From: G963556115 sp963678205
GTDB lineage: Bacteria; Planctomycetota; SZUA-567
Direction of reading: 5' to 3'
DNA: 64,000 nucleotides
Assembly: GCA_963678205.1 (NCBI GenBank)
Contig: OY782760.1
Location: 2,356,001 to 2,420,000, forward strand
Part shown: positions 34,754-43,214 of the stretch, one piece after another
Position numbering within the stretch: the first letter of the stretch is position 1
Layout of the letters: every line of letters starts with the position of its first letter
Notes under the pieces: generated by a model
Databases searched by the model: none
What the model was told of the DNA's origin: nothing
The model's input: the letters and a program-made list of their open reading frames with translations, nothing else
Made by a program: the position numbers and the translations under genes

Positions 34754-36889
34754 ATGAAACACATAAGAATTGCACTTGCAGGAAACCCAAATTCTGGGAA
34801 AAGTACAATATTTAATGGTCTTACTGGAGCAAATCAACATGTTGGAAACTACCCTGGTGTTACAGTAGAAATCAAAACCGGCGAATATTTTTTTGATAAT
34901 AGCAAAATATCAGTTATTGATCTTCCAGGTACATATACTTTAAACACTAATTCTCCTGAAGAACTAATAGCAAGAAATGAAATTATTGAGCAGCCTCTGG
35001 ATTTGATTGTTAATGTTCTTGATTCATCAAATTTAGAGAGAAACCTTTATCTAACTCTTCAACTATTAGAGCTTGGTGTTCCTATGCTTATTGTACTCAA
35101 TATGATGGACACGGCTAAGAATAAAGGTATACAAGTTTCTCTTGAGTTAATTAGCAAACTCCTTGGTTCGCCAGTAGTATGTACTGTTGGCTCTAAAGCA
35201 ACAGGCATTATTGAACTCAAGCAGGCTATAAAAAAGTACTCAAATTCAGCTGCATGTACAACATTTGATATTACAAAGCATGATATTGGCTGTGATATGG
35301 CTGATTACGTCCGTAAATTGACTTCGCTACTCAAAGATGCACGAGTTGATAACGGAATGATTCCACTTTCTTGGTTTGCAATAAAGCTTTTAGAAAAAGA
35401 TGAAGCTGTTACAGAAAGGTTGATTAAAAGTCACGGACAAGAACTCCTTGATCAAATAAGCGAACTTATCAAGGAATTTGAAAGGCATATTGGTGAAGAC
35501 TCAGAAATAGCTGTTGCTGAACACAGATATGGCATAATTACCGGTATTTACAGAGAAAGTGTAACGACAACTCTACAAAAACGTCAGGATATTAGTGAAA
35601 AAATAGATTCTATTGTGACTAATAGGATATTAGGGTTACCTCTATTTTTTCTACTGATGTATTGTGTTTTCTGGCTGACATTTACAATTGGCGAGCCATT
35701 TATGGGCTGGATTGAGGATGGCATTAATTTTATTGCTACAAATATCGACAGTTTGTGGCAGACTGAAAGCATACTTAAATCTCTAGTATTAGATGGAGTG
35801 ATTGCAGGCGTTGGTGGAGTTTTAATCTTTTTACCAAATATTATGCTCTTATTCTTAGCTATTGCATTGCTGGAGGGTACTGGGTATATGTCTCGTGTAG
35901 CTTTTATAATGGACAAGCTTATGCATAAAGTCGGAATGCATGGTAAGAGTTTTATTCCAATGATTATTGGTTTTGGATGCTCTGTACCAGCAATTATGGC
36001 AACAAGGACTCTAGAATCCAAACGCGACAGAATGACAACAATGTTGGTTGCCCCATTAATGAGCTGTGGAGCTCGTATACCAATCTATGCGCTAATTATA
36101 CCAGTATTTTTCCCTGAACGCATCCAAGCTATAGTAATGTGGATTATTTACTTCATTGGTATTGCCCTAGCTATAGTTTGTGCAAAAATTTTGCGTTCAA
36201 CAGTTTTTAAAGGAGACGATGTCCCTTTTGTAATGGAACTTCCTCCTTACAGAATACCAACATTTACAAGCATAGTTATTCATCTATGGCAGAGAGCCGG
36301 TCTATACTTAAAAAAAGCTGGTACAATTATTTTAGCTATATCAATAATTCTCTGGATAGCATCGACATATCCTCAAAAGGAAGTAATGTCAAAAAACTAT
36401 GTATCGATAATTTCGTCTATTGATAATTCCAACCTCTCTAAGGAGAATAAAGAAGAAAAAATAATTGAATTAAATAATGCTGAAAGCGCAGAAAGGATGG
36501 GATATACCATTACAGGTAGAGTAGGTTCACTGATTGAACCAATAATAAAGCCTTTAGGTTTTGATTGGCATATTGGTACAGCTCTAATAGGTGCACTTGC
36601 AGCTAAGGAAGTATTTGTCTCTCAGCTAGGTATTGTATACGCAGTAGGAGATTCAGAGTCTAATTCCGAAGCCCTAAGAGAAGTTATCGGTAAAAATTAC
36701 ACAGCTCTTCAGGGGTTCTGCATAATGCTTTTCTGTCTAATCAGCGCACCATGTATCGCAACGATTGCAGTAACAAGACGTGAAAGCAATTCTTGGAAAT
36801 GGGCATTATTCCAATTATTTGGTCTGACAGCACTTGCATATACTATTACGCTTATAGTTTACCAAGGCGGTCTATTACTTGGTTATTGA
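34754..36889 (+). CDS. feoB: Ferrous iron transporter FeoB
   Basis: GTP-dependent Fe2+ uptake protein of the inner membrane, 711 residues. G domain: G1 GNPNSGKS (10-17), G3 DLPG (56-59) and G4 NMMD (116-119). The membrane part contains the Gate motifs: GFGCSVPAIMATRTLES (first) and GALAAKEVFVSQLGIVYAVG plus FCLISAPCIATIA (second region). The length is near normal. AAAAGG precedes the ATG. It is third in the DtxR-feoA-feoB unit, with a 94-base gap after feoA. Confidence 0.96.
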   Translation: MKHIRIALAGNPNSGKSTIFNGLTGANQHVGNYPGVTVEIKTGEYFFDNSKISVIDLPGTYTLNTNSPEELIARNEIIEQPLDLIVNVLDSSNLERNLYLTLQLLELGVPMLIVLNMMDTAKNKGIQVSLELISKLLGSPVVCTVGSKATGIIELKQAIKKYSNSAACTTFDITKHDIGCDMADYVRKLTSLLKDARVDNGMIPLSWFAIKLLEKDEAVTERLIKSHGQELLDQISELIKEFERHIGEDSEIAVAEHRYGIITGIYRESVTTTLQKRQDISEKIDSIVTNRILGLPLFFLLMYCVFWLTFTIGEPFMGWIEDGINFIATNIDSLWQTESILKSLVLDGVIAGVGGVLIFLPNIMLLFLAIALLEGTGYMSRVAFIMDKLMHKVGMHGKSFIPMIIGFGCSVPAIMATRTLESKRDRMTTMLVAPLMSCGARIPIYALIIPVFFPERIQAIVMWIIYFIGIALAIVCAKILRSTVFKGDDVPFVMELPPYRIPTFTSIVIHLWQRAGLYLKKAGTIILAISIILWIASTYPQKEVMSKNYVSIISSIDNSNLSKENKEEKIIELNNAESAERMGYTITGRVGSLIEPIIKPLGFDWHIGTALIGALAAKEVFVSQLGIVYAVGDSESNSEALREVIGKNYTALQGFCIMLFCLISAPCIATIAVTRRESNSWKWALFQLFGLTALAYTITLIVYQGGLLLGY

Positions 36890-36949
36890 ATAAAAAAAGC
36901 TCCATCACCAAATTGATGATAGAGCCAAAGAAAATGGAGCTATTAAAAC

Positions 36950-37117
36950 TTACTCAGCTGAGATAGCCTCTACTGGGCATTCACCAGCACAAGCACCACA
37001 GTCTACGCAAGTGTCTGGATCAATTGAGTACTTTTCGCCTTCTTTGATAGCTTCAACTGGGCATGCAGACATACAAGCACCACAACCAACACAAGCGTCA
37101 GAAATTTTGTAAGCCAT
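36950..37117 (-). CDS. 2x[4Fe-4S] ferredoxin, 55 aa
   Basis: Clostridial-type bacterial ferredoxin. The sequence shows two Cys-x2-Cys-x2-Cys-x3-Cys-Pro motifs: CVGCGACMSACP and CVDCGACAGECP, separated by a short linker (KEGEKYSIDPDT). The start is MAYKISDA with AAGGAG a few bases upstream. Low-potential ferredoxins of this class donate to or accept from Rnf, pyruvate:ferredoxin oxidoreductase and hydrogenases. It is convergent with feoB. An imperfect AGCTCCAT/ATGGAGCT pair lies between the two. The compact 55-residue form fits an anaerobic metabolism. Confidence 0.95.
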   Translation of the reverse strand: MAYKISDACVGCGACMSACPVEAIKEGEKYSIDPDTCVDCGACAGECPVEAISAE

Positions 37118-37448
37118 TTTTTTTCTCCTTAAGTGTATTATAAATTAATAGGTAAATTAAAATTAAGTTCTTTTACCAATATGAGATATTTTACAATACT
37201 TAGTTACATATTACAAATAGTTTTTACAAAAATTTATTATAACGTTATAGCTTACAAAAAGTTAGAGATATCTAATTGAATCTAAATTATTCTGAGCGCG
37301 TAATTAACGTTATGAAAACTTATTTTTAAGCATAAGTAAAAAAATTAAATAAAAATAGTTAGATTGGTAAGTATTTCTATCTTACACCATTTTACACACA
37401 AGACATTGGTAATTAATACATTTTTCTCTCACTACAAAAGGAGCAATA
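37118..37448. other. Divergent regulatory region between ferredoxin and the FeoB-associated gene
   Basis: About 330 AT-rich bases holding the second TTAG...CTAA palindrome (37262-37275). The region would carry promoters for both the leftward ferredoxin and the rightward small Cys-rich gene. No RNA gene seen. Confidence 0.5.
37262..37275 (+). promoter_or_regulatory. Second operator-like palindrome in the feo region
   Basis: TTAGAGATATCTAA, differing at two central bases from the copy at 33884-33897. It lies between the divergent ferredoxin and small Cys-rich gene. Shared recognition by the DtxR-like protein is inferred. Confidence 0.55.
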
Positions 37449-37619
37449 ATGAATATAGAAGATATCATTTTAATGGTAATTATTGCCATTGCAGCAATTT
37501 ATACATTAAGAAGAATATATTTAGTCCTATTCTCTAAAACTCCACCAAAATGTTCATGTTGCAGTAAGTCAAATTGTTGCAACATTTCAGAAAATACCTC
37601 AGAAAGTGACCACGACTGA
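37449..37619 (+). CDS. FeoB-associated Cys-rich membrane protein
   Basis: A 56-residue protein with one transmembrane helix (DIILMVIIAIAAIYTLRRIYLVLF). A short Cys-rich tail follows (KCSCCSKSNCCN), then an acidic end (SESDHD). This matches the small FeoB-associated Cys-rich membrane proteins often found next to feoAB, whose role may be to bind or pass Fe2+. AAAAGGAG lies just upstream of the ATG, and a strong terminator follows the stop. Confidence 0.8.
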   Translation: MNIEDIILMVIIAIAAIYTLRRIYLVLFSKTPPKCSCCSKSNCCNISENTSESDHD

Positions 37620-37636
37620 AGGTAATTACAACACAG

Positions 37637-37673
37637 TTAGTAAGGCTGGAATCTTAGATTCCAGCCTTACTAA
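37637..37673. terminator. Bidirectional terminator, 17-bp stem
   Basis: Perfect 17-bp inverted repeat (TTAGTAAGGCTGGAATC and its complement) with a TTA loop. It is flanked by the stops of the rightward Cys-rich gene and the leftward chrA gene. Confidence 0.85.
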
Positions 37674-37678
37674 TATAA

Positions 37679-38227
37679 TCAGAGCAAAAATGCTCCAATC
37701 AACCCGCCCCCAACAATACAAAGAATGGGATGAACTTTAAACTTCAAAGATAAGACAACAGTTAATATACAAATTATCACTTTAATAATTACACTACTAT
37801 TAACTGTCAAACTTGAATCAAGATCAATTACAGAGTTAGTAATAATCATATATGCAACACTCAAAATAATACTAATTGCAGCAGGTCTAAACCCAGAAAA
37901 TGCAGATACAACATATTTATTATCTTTAAAGTTCTTTAGTGTAAAGGCAAGAAGAGAAATTATAATAAACGATGGAAGAACAAGCGATAATGTTGCTACA
38001 ATTGCACCAGAAATACCAGCGTATTCAAAACCAATATATGTAGCCATATTTATCCCAATAGGTCCAGGGGTGGACTGTGAGATTGCAACCATATTATAAA
38101 ATAGACTAGGATCTAAATACCCAGGCTCAACCAAGTATTCATGCAGTAGACCGAGTGAAGCGAGCCCCCCCCCTATTGTAAATAGCCCAACTTTGAAAAA
38201 AATCACAAATAAAGTCAAAAAACTCAC
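37679..38227 (-). CDS. chrA: Short-chain chromate transporter subunit (second half)
   Basis: Half-size ChrA-family membrane protein of 182 residues. Family blocks are FKVGLFTIGGGLASLGLLHEYLV near the N-terminus and AISQSTPGPIGINMATYIG. The start is GTG, sharing one base with the stop of the upstream partner (TAGTG), so the two halves are translated together. Split ChrA pairs are known to work as heterodimers. The physiological substrate could be chromate, sulfate or another oxyanion. Confidence 0.88.
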   Translation of the reverse strand: MSFLTLFVIFFKVGLFTIGGGLASLGLLHEYLVEPGYLDPSLFYNMVAISQSTPGPIGINMATYIGFEYAGISGAIVATLSLVLPSFIIISLLAFTLKNFKDNKYVVSAFSGFRPAAISIILSVAYMIITNSVIDLDSSLTVNSSVIIKVIICILTVVLSLKFKVHPILCIVGGGLIGAFLL

Positions 38228-38787
38228 TACTTTCTCCCTTTATTGCAACCCATACCCCAAGCCCCATAAATAATAATCCCCAATATACCACTACCAATTA
38301 CGACAAAAACAGGAGAGATATTCAAAAAAACAATAAGTATAAATCCTATAAGTACTATTAGGCCACCTAAAAAATCTTTTACAGAACGTTTACCAAGTTT
38401 ATATACTGTTGATAATAATAGTCCGGCAACAACAGCTCTTATGCCAACAAAAATACTCATAATAAGCGGTATTTGGTTAATTTCATTAATAAAGTAAGCA
38501 ATACAAGTTATTATTATTAAAGACGGAGCAATCATTCCAAAAGTAGCAGCAATTCCACCAATTATTCCACGTTGTCCAACTCCCACATAAGTAGACACAT
38601 TGAGTGCAATAACACCAGGAGTTGATTGTCCTAAAGCAAAAACGTCAATTAACTCATTATGGGTGAGCCAATTCCTTTTTTCAACAACTTCCTTCTCAAG
38701 TAAAGGAAGCATTGCGTATCCACCACCTATTGTAAATAAACCAACATAAAAGAAAGTAACCCAAAGTGTTAACAGACATTTAAACAT
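38227..38787 (-). CDS. chrA: Short-chain chromate transporter subunit (first half)
   Basis: The 186-residue partner of the half-size ChrA. It shows FFYVGLFTIGGGYAMLPLLEKEVVEKRNWL and FALGQSTPGVIALNVSTYVG, matching the second half block for block, as expected for an inverted pair. Hydrophobic helices fill the rest, ending with a short cytoplasmic Cys-containing tail. It is the first gene of the two-gene unit; the promoter would lie in the 450-base gap to its right. Confidence 0.88.
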   Translation of the reverse strand: MFKCLLTLWVTFFYVGLFTIGGGYAMLPLLEKEVVEKRNWLTHNELIDVFALGQSTPGVIALNVSTYVGVGQRGIIGGIAATFGMIAPSLIIITCIAYFINEINQIPLIMSIFVGIRAVVAGLLLSTVYKLGKRSVKDFLGGLIVLIGFILIVFLNISPVFVVIGSGILGIIIYGAWGMGCNKGRK

Positions 38788-39239
38788 TTTAACCTTATCT
38801 ATATCAACTATAGCCTAGCCCTGATACAATGCGACGAAAAACATAATTTAATATAACTCATAAATATTATTTTATCGCTCAATCACAAATTTACAAGTAA
38901 ACGATAAAATTAATTTAATACTGGTATTGCAATTAAATTTTCTGCATCCTTTGTGACACAACTTGTATTACTTATCACTAATAAAATTGAAAAATTTATG
39001 TTATATCGAATTGATGCCCAGAAAAGGTAAAGATAGATATTTTAAGGCTGTGACTGCTCTTTAAGCTCTATGCTATAAACAAAAAATACGCCTTATATTT
39101 CCAGAAGAAACAACGGAATATATTCAATTTCCTACTTGCAATATTATACTTAACAAACGGAACGATGGTAGATAACGAGCATTACGTTCAGAAAGTTGTA
39201 AAGCCATATAAACCACTTCGTTACCATAAGCGCAAACCT
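38788..39239. other. Non-coding gap with a possible gene remnant
   Basis: AT-rich to about 39050. Then a short open stretch at 39065-39175 reads QKIRLIFPEETTEYIQF. A second, +1-shifted frame at 39165-39251 follows, reading MVDNEHYVQKVVKPYKPL and running into the trkA 3' end. Together they look like a decayed coding segment, origin unknown. Confidence 0.3.
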
Positions 39240-39917
39240 TTATTTACGTAAATTTTTATCACCATCGAGTTCTCTTAATTTTTCAATACTTTCAACTCGT
39301 CCAATCAACACAAGAGATGTATTCGCCTTAAAAACAACTTCCTGATCAGGCATAAAGTTTGTTTTACCGTTATCAAGATCTCTAATTGCAATAAGATACG
39401 AGGAAAAATTTTTTCTAATTCCGACATCTAAAAGAGTCATTCCAATAAAAGATTCAGGAACTTCCAGCTCAACGATTGTATGCTCCTCTCCAAGTGAAAA
39501 ATCATCAATGACATTTGGGTTCACAATTCTTTTGCTAAGTCTTAATGCCGCCTCAGATTCAGGGAATATTACATTTGTTGCACCGATTGCTTCTAAAATT
39601 CGGGCATGATCGTCAGAAAGTGCTTTCGCATGGATTGTTCTAATCCCAAGTTTCTTTAAATGAAGTACAATAAGAATGCTAGCTTCAAGATCTTCTCCTA
39701 CACTTACAATAGCCTCATCGAAAGAATCATCAACAACAGTTGATATTTCATTGAAATTTGTCGCATTCAGTCTAAGGGCTTTCTGTACATCATCGGCAAT
39801 TTCATTAATAGAGCTCTGCTTTATATCCAAAACAAGAACTTCCTCTGTTCTAGCAAGACATTTAGCAATCTCTCTTCCAAATTGTCCTAAACCGATTACA
39901 CATAATCTTTTCTTCAT
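39240..39917 (-). CDS. trkA: Potassium uptake regulatory subunit, TrkA/KtrA type
   Basis: Cytoplasmic RCK protein that gates the TrkH/KtrB channel with nucleotide ligands. The 225 residues comprise one RCK_N Rossmann domain (VIGLGQFGREIAKCLARTEEVLVLDI) and one RCK_C domain (about 140-225, LGEEHTIVELEVPESFIG). This is the single-unit KtrA layout, not the tandem E. coli TrkA. It overlaps trkH by four bases. With ablAB it suggests active osmoadaptation. Confidence 0.92.
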   Translation of the reverse strand: MKKRLCVIGLGQFGREIAKCLARTEEVLVLDIKQSSINEIADDVQKALRLNATNFNEISTVVDDSFDEAIVSVGEDLEASILIVLHLKKLGIRTIHAKALSDDHARILEAIGATNVIFPESEAALRLSKRIVNPNVIDDFSLGEEHTIVELEVPESFIGMTLLDVGIRKNFSSYLIAIRDLDNGKTNFMPDQEVVFKANTSLVLIGRVESIEKLRELDGDKNLRK

Positions 39918-41263
39918 CCTACCAAGATCCTCCCTTCAGGGTGATTAATATTGAGTGGTAACGAACGTGGAATAGCTAGCGCAATTGTAAGAGTTCCGAG
40001 TCTTCCAACAAACATAGTAACAATTATCCACAAACTGCAAATATCAGGCATTTTATCAGTAAAATCTAGAGACAACCCTACTGTTGCAAATGCTGAAATC
40101 TGCTCAAACAATAAAGTTAGAAAAGGCGTAGATTCTGCAAAAGCACTTAAAATAACAACACCAAGAACATTCCAGAAAATTGCAAGAGCAATAATCTTAG
40201 TTACCTTTGTTACAATAATATTAGGTATTTTCCTTCCAAGTAGAGTTATCTCATTGCTTCCAGTAATAATGTTTTTTATATGTGCTAGCCATACAGCGAG
40301 AGTTGTTATCTTTAACCCACCTGCACATGACCCAGCTCCTCCACCAACAAGCATCAAAAGGATTATTATCAATATTGAAGGGATACTGAATAAAGTCTGA
40401 TCAACAGATGAAAATCCTGCGGTTCGCGCAGTAACAGATTGAAATAATGATTCAAACAATCCAATATAATCTTTTTTATAATTTAGCAAGTAGGTTGAAG
40501 CGGTTCCTGTTATTAAGAGAAGTATTGTCATAAGCAATACTACTCTCACATGAAATGAAAAAACTCTTGGGTGAAGTATTTTTTTATTTTGTAAGATACA
40601 TTTAATAAATGCAAATAGCTCTGCAAGAACAAGATGACCAAGTCCTCCAAGAATGATCAGAGCCATAATAATACACCTAGTATATACCGAAGTGCTCTGC
40701 AAGCTATCATTATAAAGAGTAAATCCCGCATTACAAAATGATGAAACAGAAAGGAAAAACGCGTTCCACAAAGAACTATTTATATTACTGCCCTCAATTA
40801 ATCCAAAAAATATAAATAAAGCACCAATTAATTCAATGCTTAGTATAACAAAAAACATAATTTTAAATGTTTTTATAAATTCACTTGCGAGATCTCGAAT
40901 TGCAAAAGCATTATCGAGAATATCACGCGTACCAAGAGAAATTCTGCCGCCCAAAATTGTAAATGAAATTGCAGCAAATGTCATAAGCCCAACCCCGCCA
41001 AACTGTATCAAGCACAGTATAACGAATTGACCATACCAATTAAACGAACTGGCAATATCTATAGTTGCTAGACCAGTTACACAAGTTGCAGAAGTTGCTG
41101 TAAATAAAGCATCAATAAATGAAACATCTTTACTCTGGACAAAAGGCAACATAAGAGTTAAAGTACCAATGCAAATCAGAAGACCAAATGTATAAATTAA
41201 CAACAACTGAGGTGAGGTTTGTTCAATAACACCTCTCCAAAGACTCACAACTCTATTAAACAT
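39914..41263 (-). CDS. trkH: Potassium uptake membrane subunit, TrkH/KtrB type
   Basis: K+ translocating subunit, about 449 residues. Four M1-P-M2 repeats are recognisable from the selectivity-loop glycines (TCVTGLAT, FCNAGFTLY, ARTAGFSSV, FATVGLSLD). I prefer the ATG at 41263; the GTG at 41278 would lie deeper inside murI. Even so, it overlaps the murI 3' end by 19 bases. It is part of the leftward cell-envelope block mrdA-rodA-murI-trkH-trkA. Confidence 0.92.
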   Translation of the reverse strand: MFNRVVSLWRGVIEQTSPQLLLIYTFGLLICIGTLTLMLPFVQSKDVSFIDALFTATSATCVTGLATIDIASSFNWYGQFVILCLIQFGGVGLMTFAAISFTILGGRISLGTRDILDNAFAIRDLASEFIKTFKIMFFVILSIELIGALFIFFGLIEGSNINSSLWNAFFLSVSSFCNAGFTLYNDSLQSTSVYTRCIIMALIILGGLGHLVLAELFAFIKCILQNKKILHPRVFSFHVRVVLLMTILLLITGTASTYLLNYKKDYIGLFESLFQSVTARTAGFSSVDQTLFSIPSILIIILLMLVGGGAGSCAGGLKITTLAVWLAHIKNIITGSNEITLLGRKIPNIIVTKVTKIIALAIFWNVLGVVILSAFAESTPFLTLLFEQISAFATVGLSLDFTDKMPDICSLWIIVTMFVGRLGTLTIALAIPRSLPLNINHPEGRILVG

Positions 41264-42057
41264 TGGCAAGTATCCCACTTACAGTAATTAATTTCACCCT
41301 TAAATTCAGCAGAAACAATACTTGACTGAACAAAACAATCTGCTGCTGTTGTATAAAACTCACATTCAAAATCGCACTCAGAAAGCCCCTCATTTACGTA
41401 AAGTAGCGAAAAGACTCTTCGAGCAATAGCTTCTGCAGGATCAATTACATTAATACTTGATCCTGCAATATCTTTAATGCGATCAATAACTAACGGATAA
41501 TGTGTACATGCTAGAGCTAACTGGTCAATACCTTTTTCTTTTAACGGCTGTATCCATGAAGCAAGCATCTCTTTAATTATTGCTTCTTCATAATCATTTT
41601 CAATAGCTTCAGCTAGTCCATTACAAGGCTGTTCATAAACTTTAACACCTTTTGCAAAACGATTTATTACACCTGCATATGGGTCACCTTTAAAAGTTCC
41701 TTCTGTTGCAAGAATTCCAACTGAGTTTGTTACTGTTTTTTCAGCAGCAGGTTTTACTGCAGGCTCCATACCCACAAATAAGACCTCAGGAAATAATTTT
41801 CGTAAAGTATGTAAGGCTGCTGCACAAGCTGTATTGCAAGCGATAACAATTATTTTACATTTTTTTCTTAGTAAAAATTTTGTAATCCCCTTTGAATATT
41901 CAAGTATTACTGAAAGTTTTTTCGATCCATACGGCATATTTGCCTGATCAGCAAAATATATAACACTCTCATTCGGAATAAGTTTTCTAATACTTCTATA
42001 AACAGATATTCCGCCAATTCCAGAGTCAAATATTCCTATCGACGATTCTTTTTCCAA
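41245..42057 (-). CDS. murI: Glutamate racemase
   Basis: Converts L- to D-glutamate for peptidoglycan. The 270 residues show IGIFDSGIGGISVYRSI at the N-terminus, the first catalytic Cys in VIACNTACAAALHTL and the second in LALACTHYPLVIDRI. The family length is about 265-270. The C-terminal few residues are Cys-rich (NYCKWDTCQC) and are coded by the stretch overlapping trkH. It stands between rodA and trkH, so wall precursor and elongation functions are coupled. Confidence 0.95.
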   Translation of the reverse strand: MEKESSIGIFDSGIGGISVYRSIRKLIPNESVIYFADQANMPYGSKKLSVILEYSKGITKFLLRKKCKIIVIACNTACAAALHTLRKLFPEVLFVGMEPAVKPAAEKTVTNSVGILATEGTFKGDPYAGVINRFAKGVKVYEQPCNGLAEAIENDYEEAIIKEMLASWIQPLKEKGIDQLALACTHYPLVIDRIKDIAGSSINVIDPAEAIARRVFSLLYVNEGLSECDFECEFYTTAADCFVQSSIVSAEFKGEINYCKWDTCQCLIEL

Positions 42058-42077
42058 AACGTTCCCCTGCTAATATT

Positions 42078-43178
42078 TTACTTTGGGACAACCCCTGTAA
42101 ATTTCTCTGGCCCCATTATAAAAACCCTACTTCTGCCAATTCCCAATAATAGCCCAATCATAAAGAAAGTTACAATCATAGAACTACCACCATAGCTAAT
42201 CAAAGGAAGAGTGATACCAGTGGTGGGCAGGCTTGCAGTAACCACCCCTACATTTTCTAATACCTGAGCACCAATAATTGTAGAAATCCCGACAGCTACC
42301 AGCTTTCCTGAAGGATCACTTGCATATCGCGCAATATGCAAGCCTCCTAAAATTAGCACCAAGTATGCAACAAGTAACCCGGTAGCAACATAAAATCCAC
42401 CTTCCTCAGCAATCACACCAAAAATAAAGTCTGTGTGCTTTTCAGATAACAAATCAAGAGATGTCTGGCTACCTTGCCCCCAACCCATTCCATAGATGCC
42501 TCCAGAACCAATAGCAATGAGACTTTGAATAAGCTGCCATGCTTCTCGAGCGCTATAAAGTTCAGGATTTAAAAAAGCACGAATTCTATTCTTTTGATAT
42601 TCTTTCATAATAAAGAGCCACATAGGAGCCACGCCACATAAACCGGCAACAGCAACAACGGCAAGATGCAAAATACGGGCACCACTTGAAAATACCATAG
42701 CAACCAAAAGAGGAGGAAAAAGCATTCCAGTCCCAAGGTCTGGTTGCTTTAATATAAGTCCCAAAGGAATAACTGTAACAATAAAAGGCATAATAAGACC
42801 TCGAACTGTTGCCTGTTTTTCATGCGAGCTTAATATTTTTGCCAATAAAAGAATAAGAGCAATTTTCATTAACTCTGAAGGTTGCATATTAAATCCAGGT
42901 AACCTGATCCAACTTCGCGCGCCATTAATTGGAGACGTGAATAATACTCCAACGAGAAAAACAAAAACGCCAATATATATTACAAAGGAATGCCTGATTA
43001 AAATCCTGAAGTCAATTATAAACCCAGCTGCCAATGCAACTGCACTAACAAGAAGCCAATTCAATTGTTTATAATAATATTCTTCATCCGCACTTTTTAG
43101 ATAATATAGTCCAATGCCAACGACTATAGCAGTCGAAATAACAACAACCCAGTCTATCTTCCATCCACGATCATTCAA
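42078..43178 (-). CDS. rodA: Rod-shape peptidoglycan polymerase RodA
   Basis: SEDS-family glycosyltransferase that polymerises lipid II with PBP2. The 366 residues have about ten membrane helices. Motifs include GARSWIRLPGFNMQPSELMKI with the conserved Arg/Trp/Gln-Pro-Ser-Glu and, near the C-terminus, TGITLPLISYGGSS. The catalytic Asp region is SEKHTDFIFGVIAEEGG. It follows mrdA by 36 bases, the standard PBP2-RodA pairing. Confidence 0.95.
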   Translation of the reverse strand: MNDRGWKIDWVVVISTAIVVGIGLYYLKSADEEYYYKQLNWLLVSAVALAAGFIIDFRILIRHSFVIYIGVFVFLVGVLFTSPINGARSWIRLPGFNMQPSELMKIALILLLAKILSSHEKQATVRGLIMPFIVTVIPLGLILKQPDLGTGMLFPPLLVAMVFSSGARILHLAVVAVAGLCGVAPMWLFIMKEYQKNRIRAFLNPELYSAREAWQLIQSLIAIGSGGIYGMGWGQGSQTSLDLLSEKHTDFIFGVIAEEGGFYVATGLLVAYLVLILGGLHIARYASDPSGKLVAVGISTIIGAQVLENVGVVTASLPTTGITLPLISYGGSSMIVTFFMIGLLLGIGRSRVFIMGPEKFTGVVPK

Positions 43179-43214
43179 AACATTCAGCCTATATAATTAA
43201 ATTAAACAAATACA

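Noticed and set aside
35584..36021. 145-codon minus-strand frame inside feoB
   Set aside because: Opposite strand of the FeoB Gate region; no independent signals.
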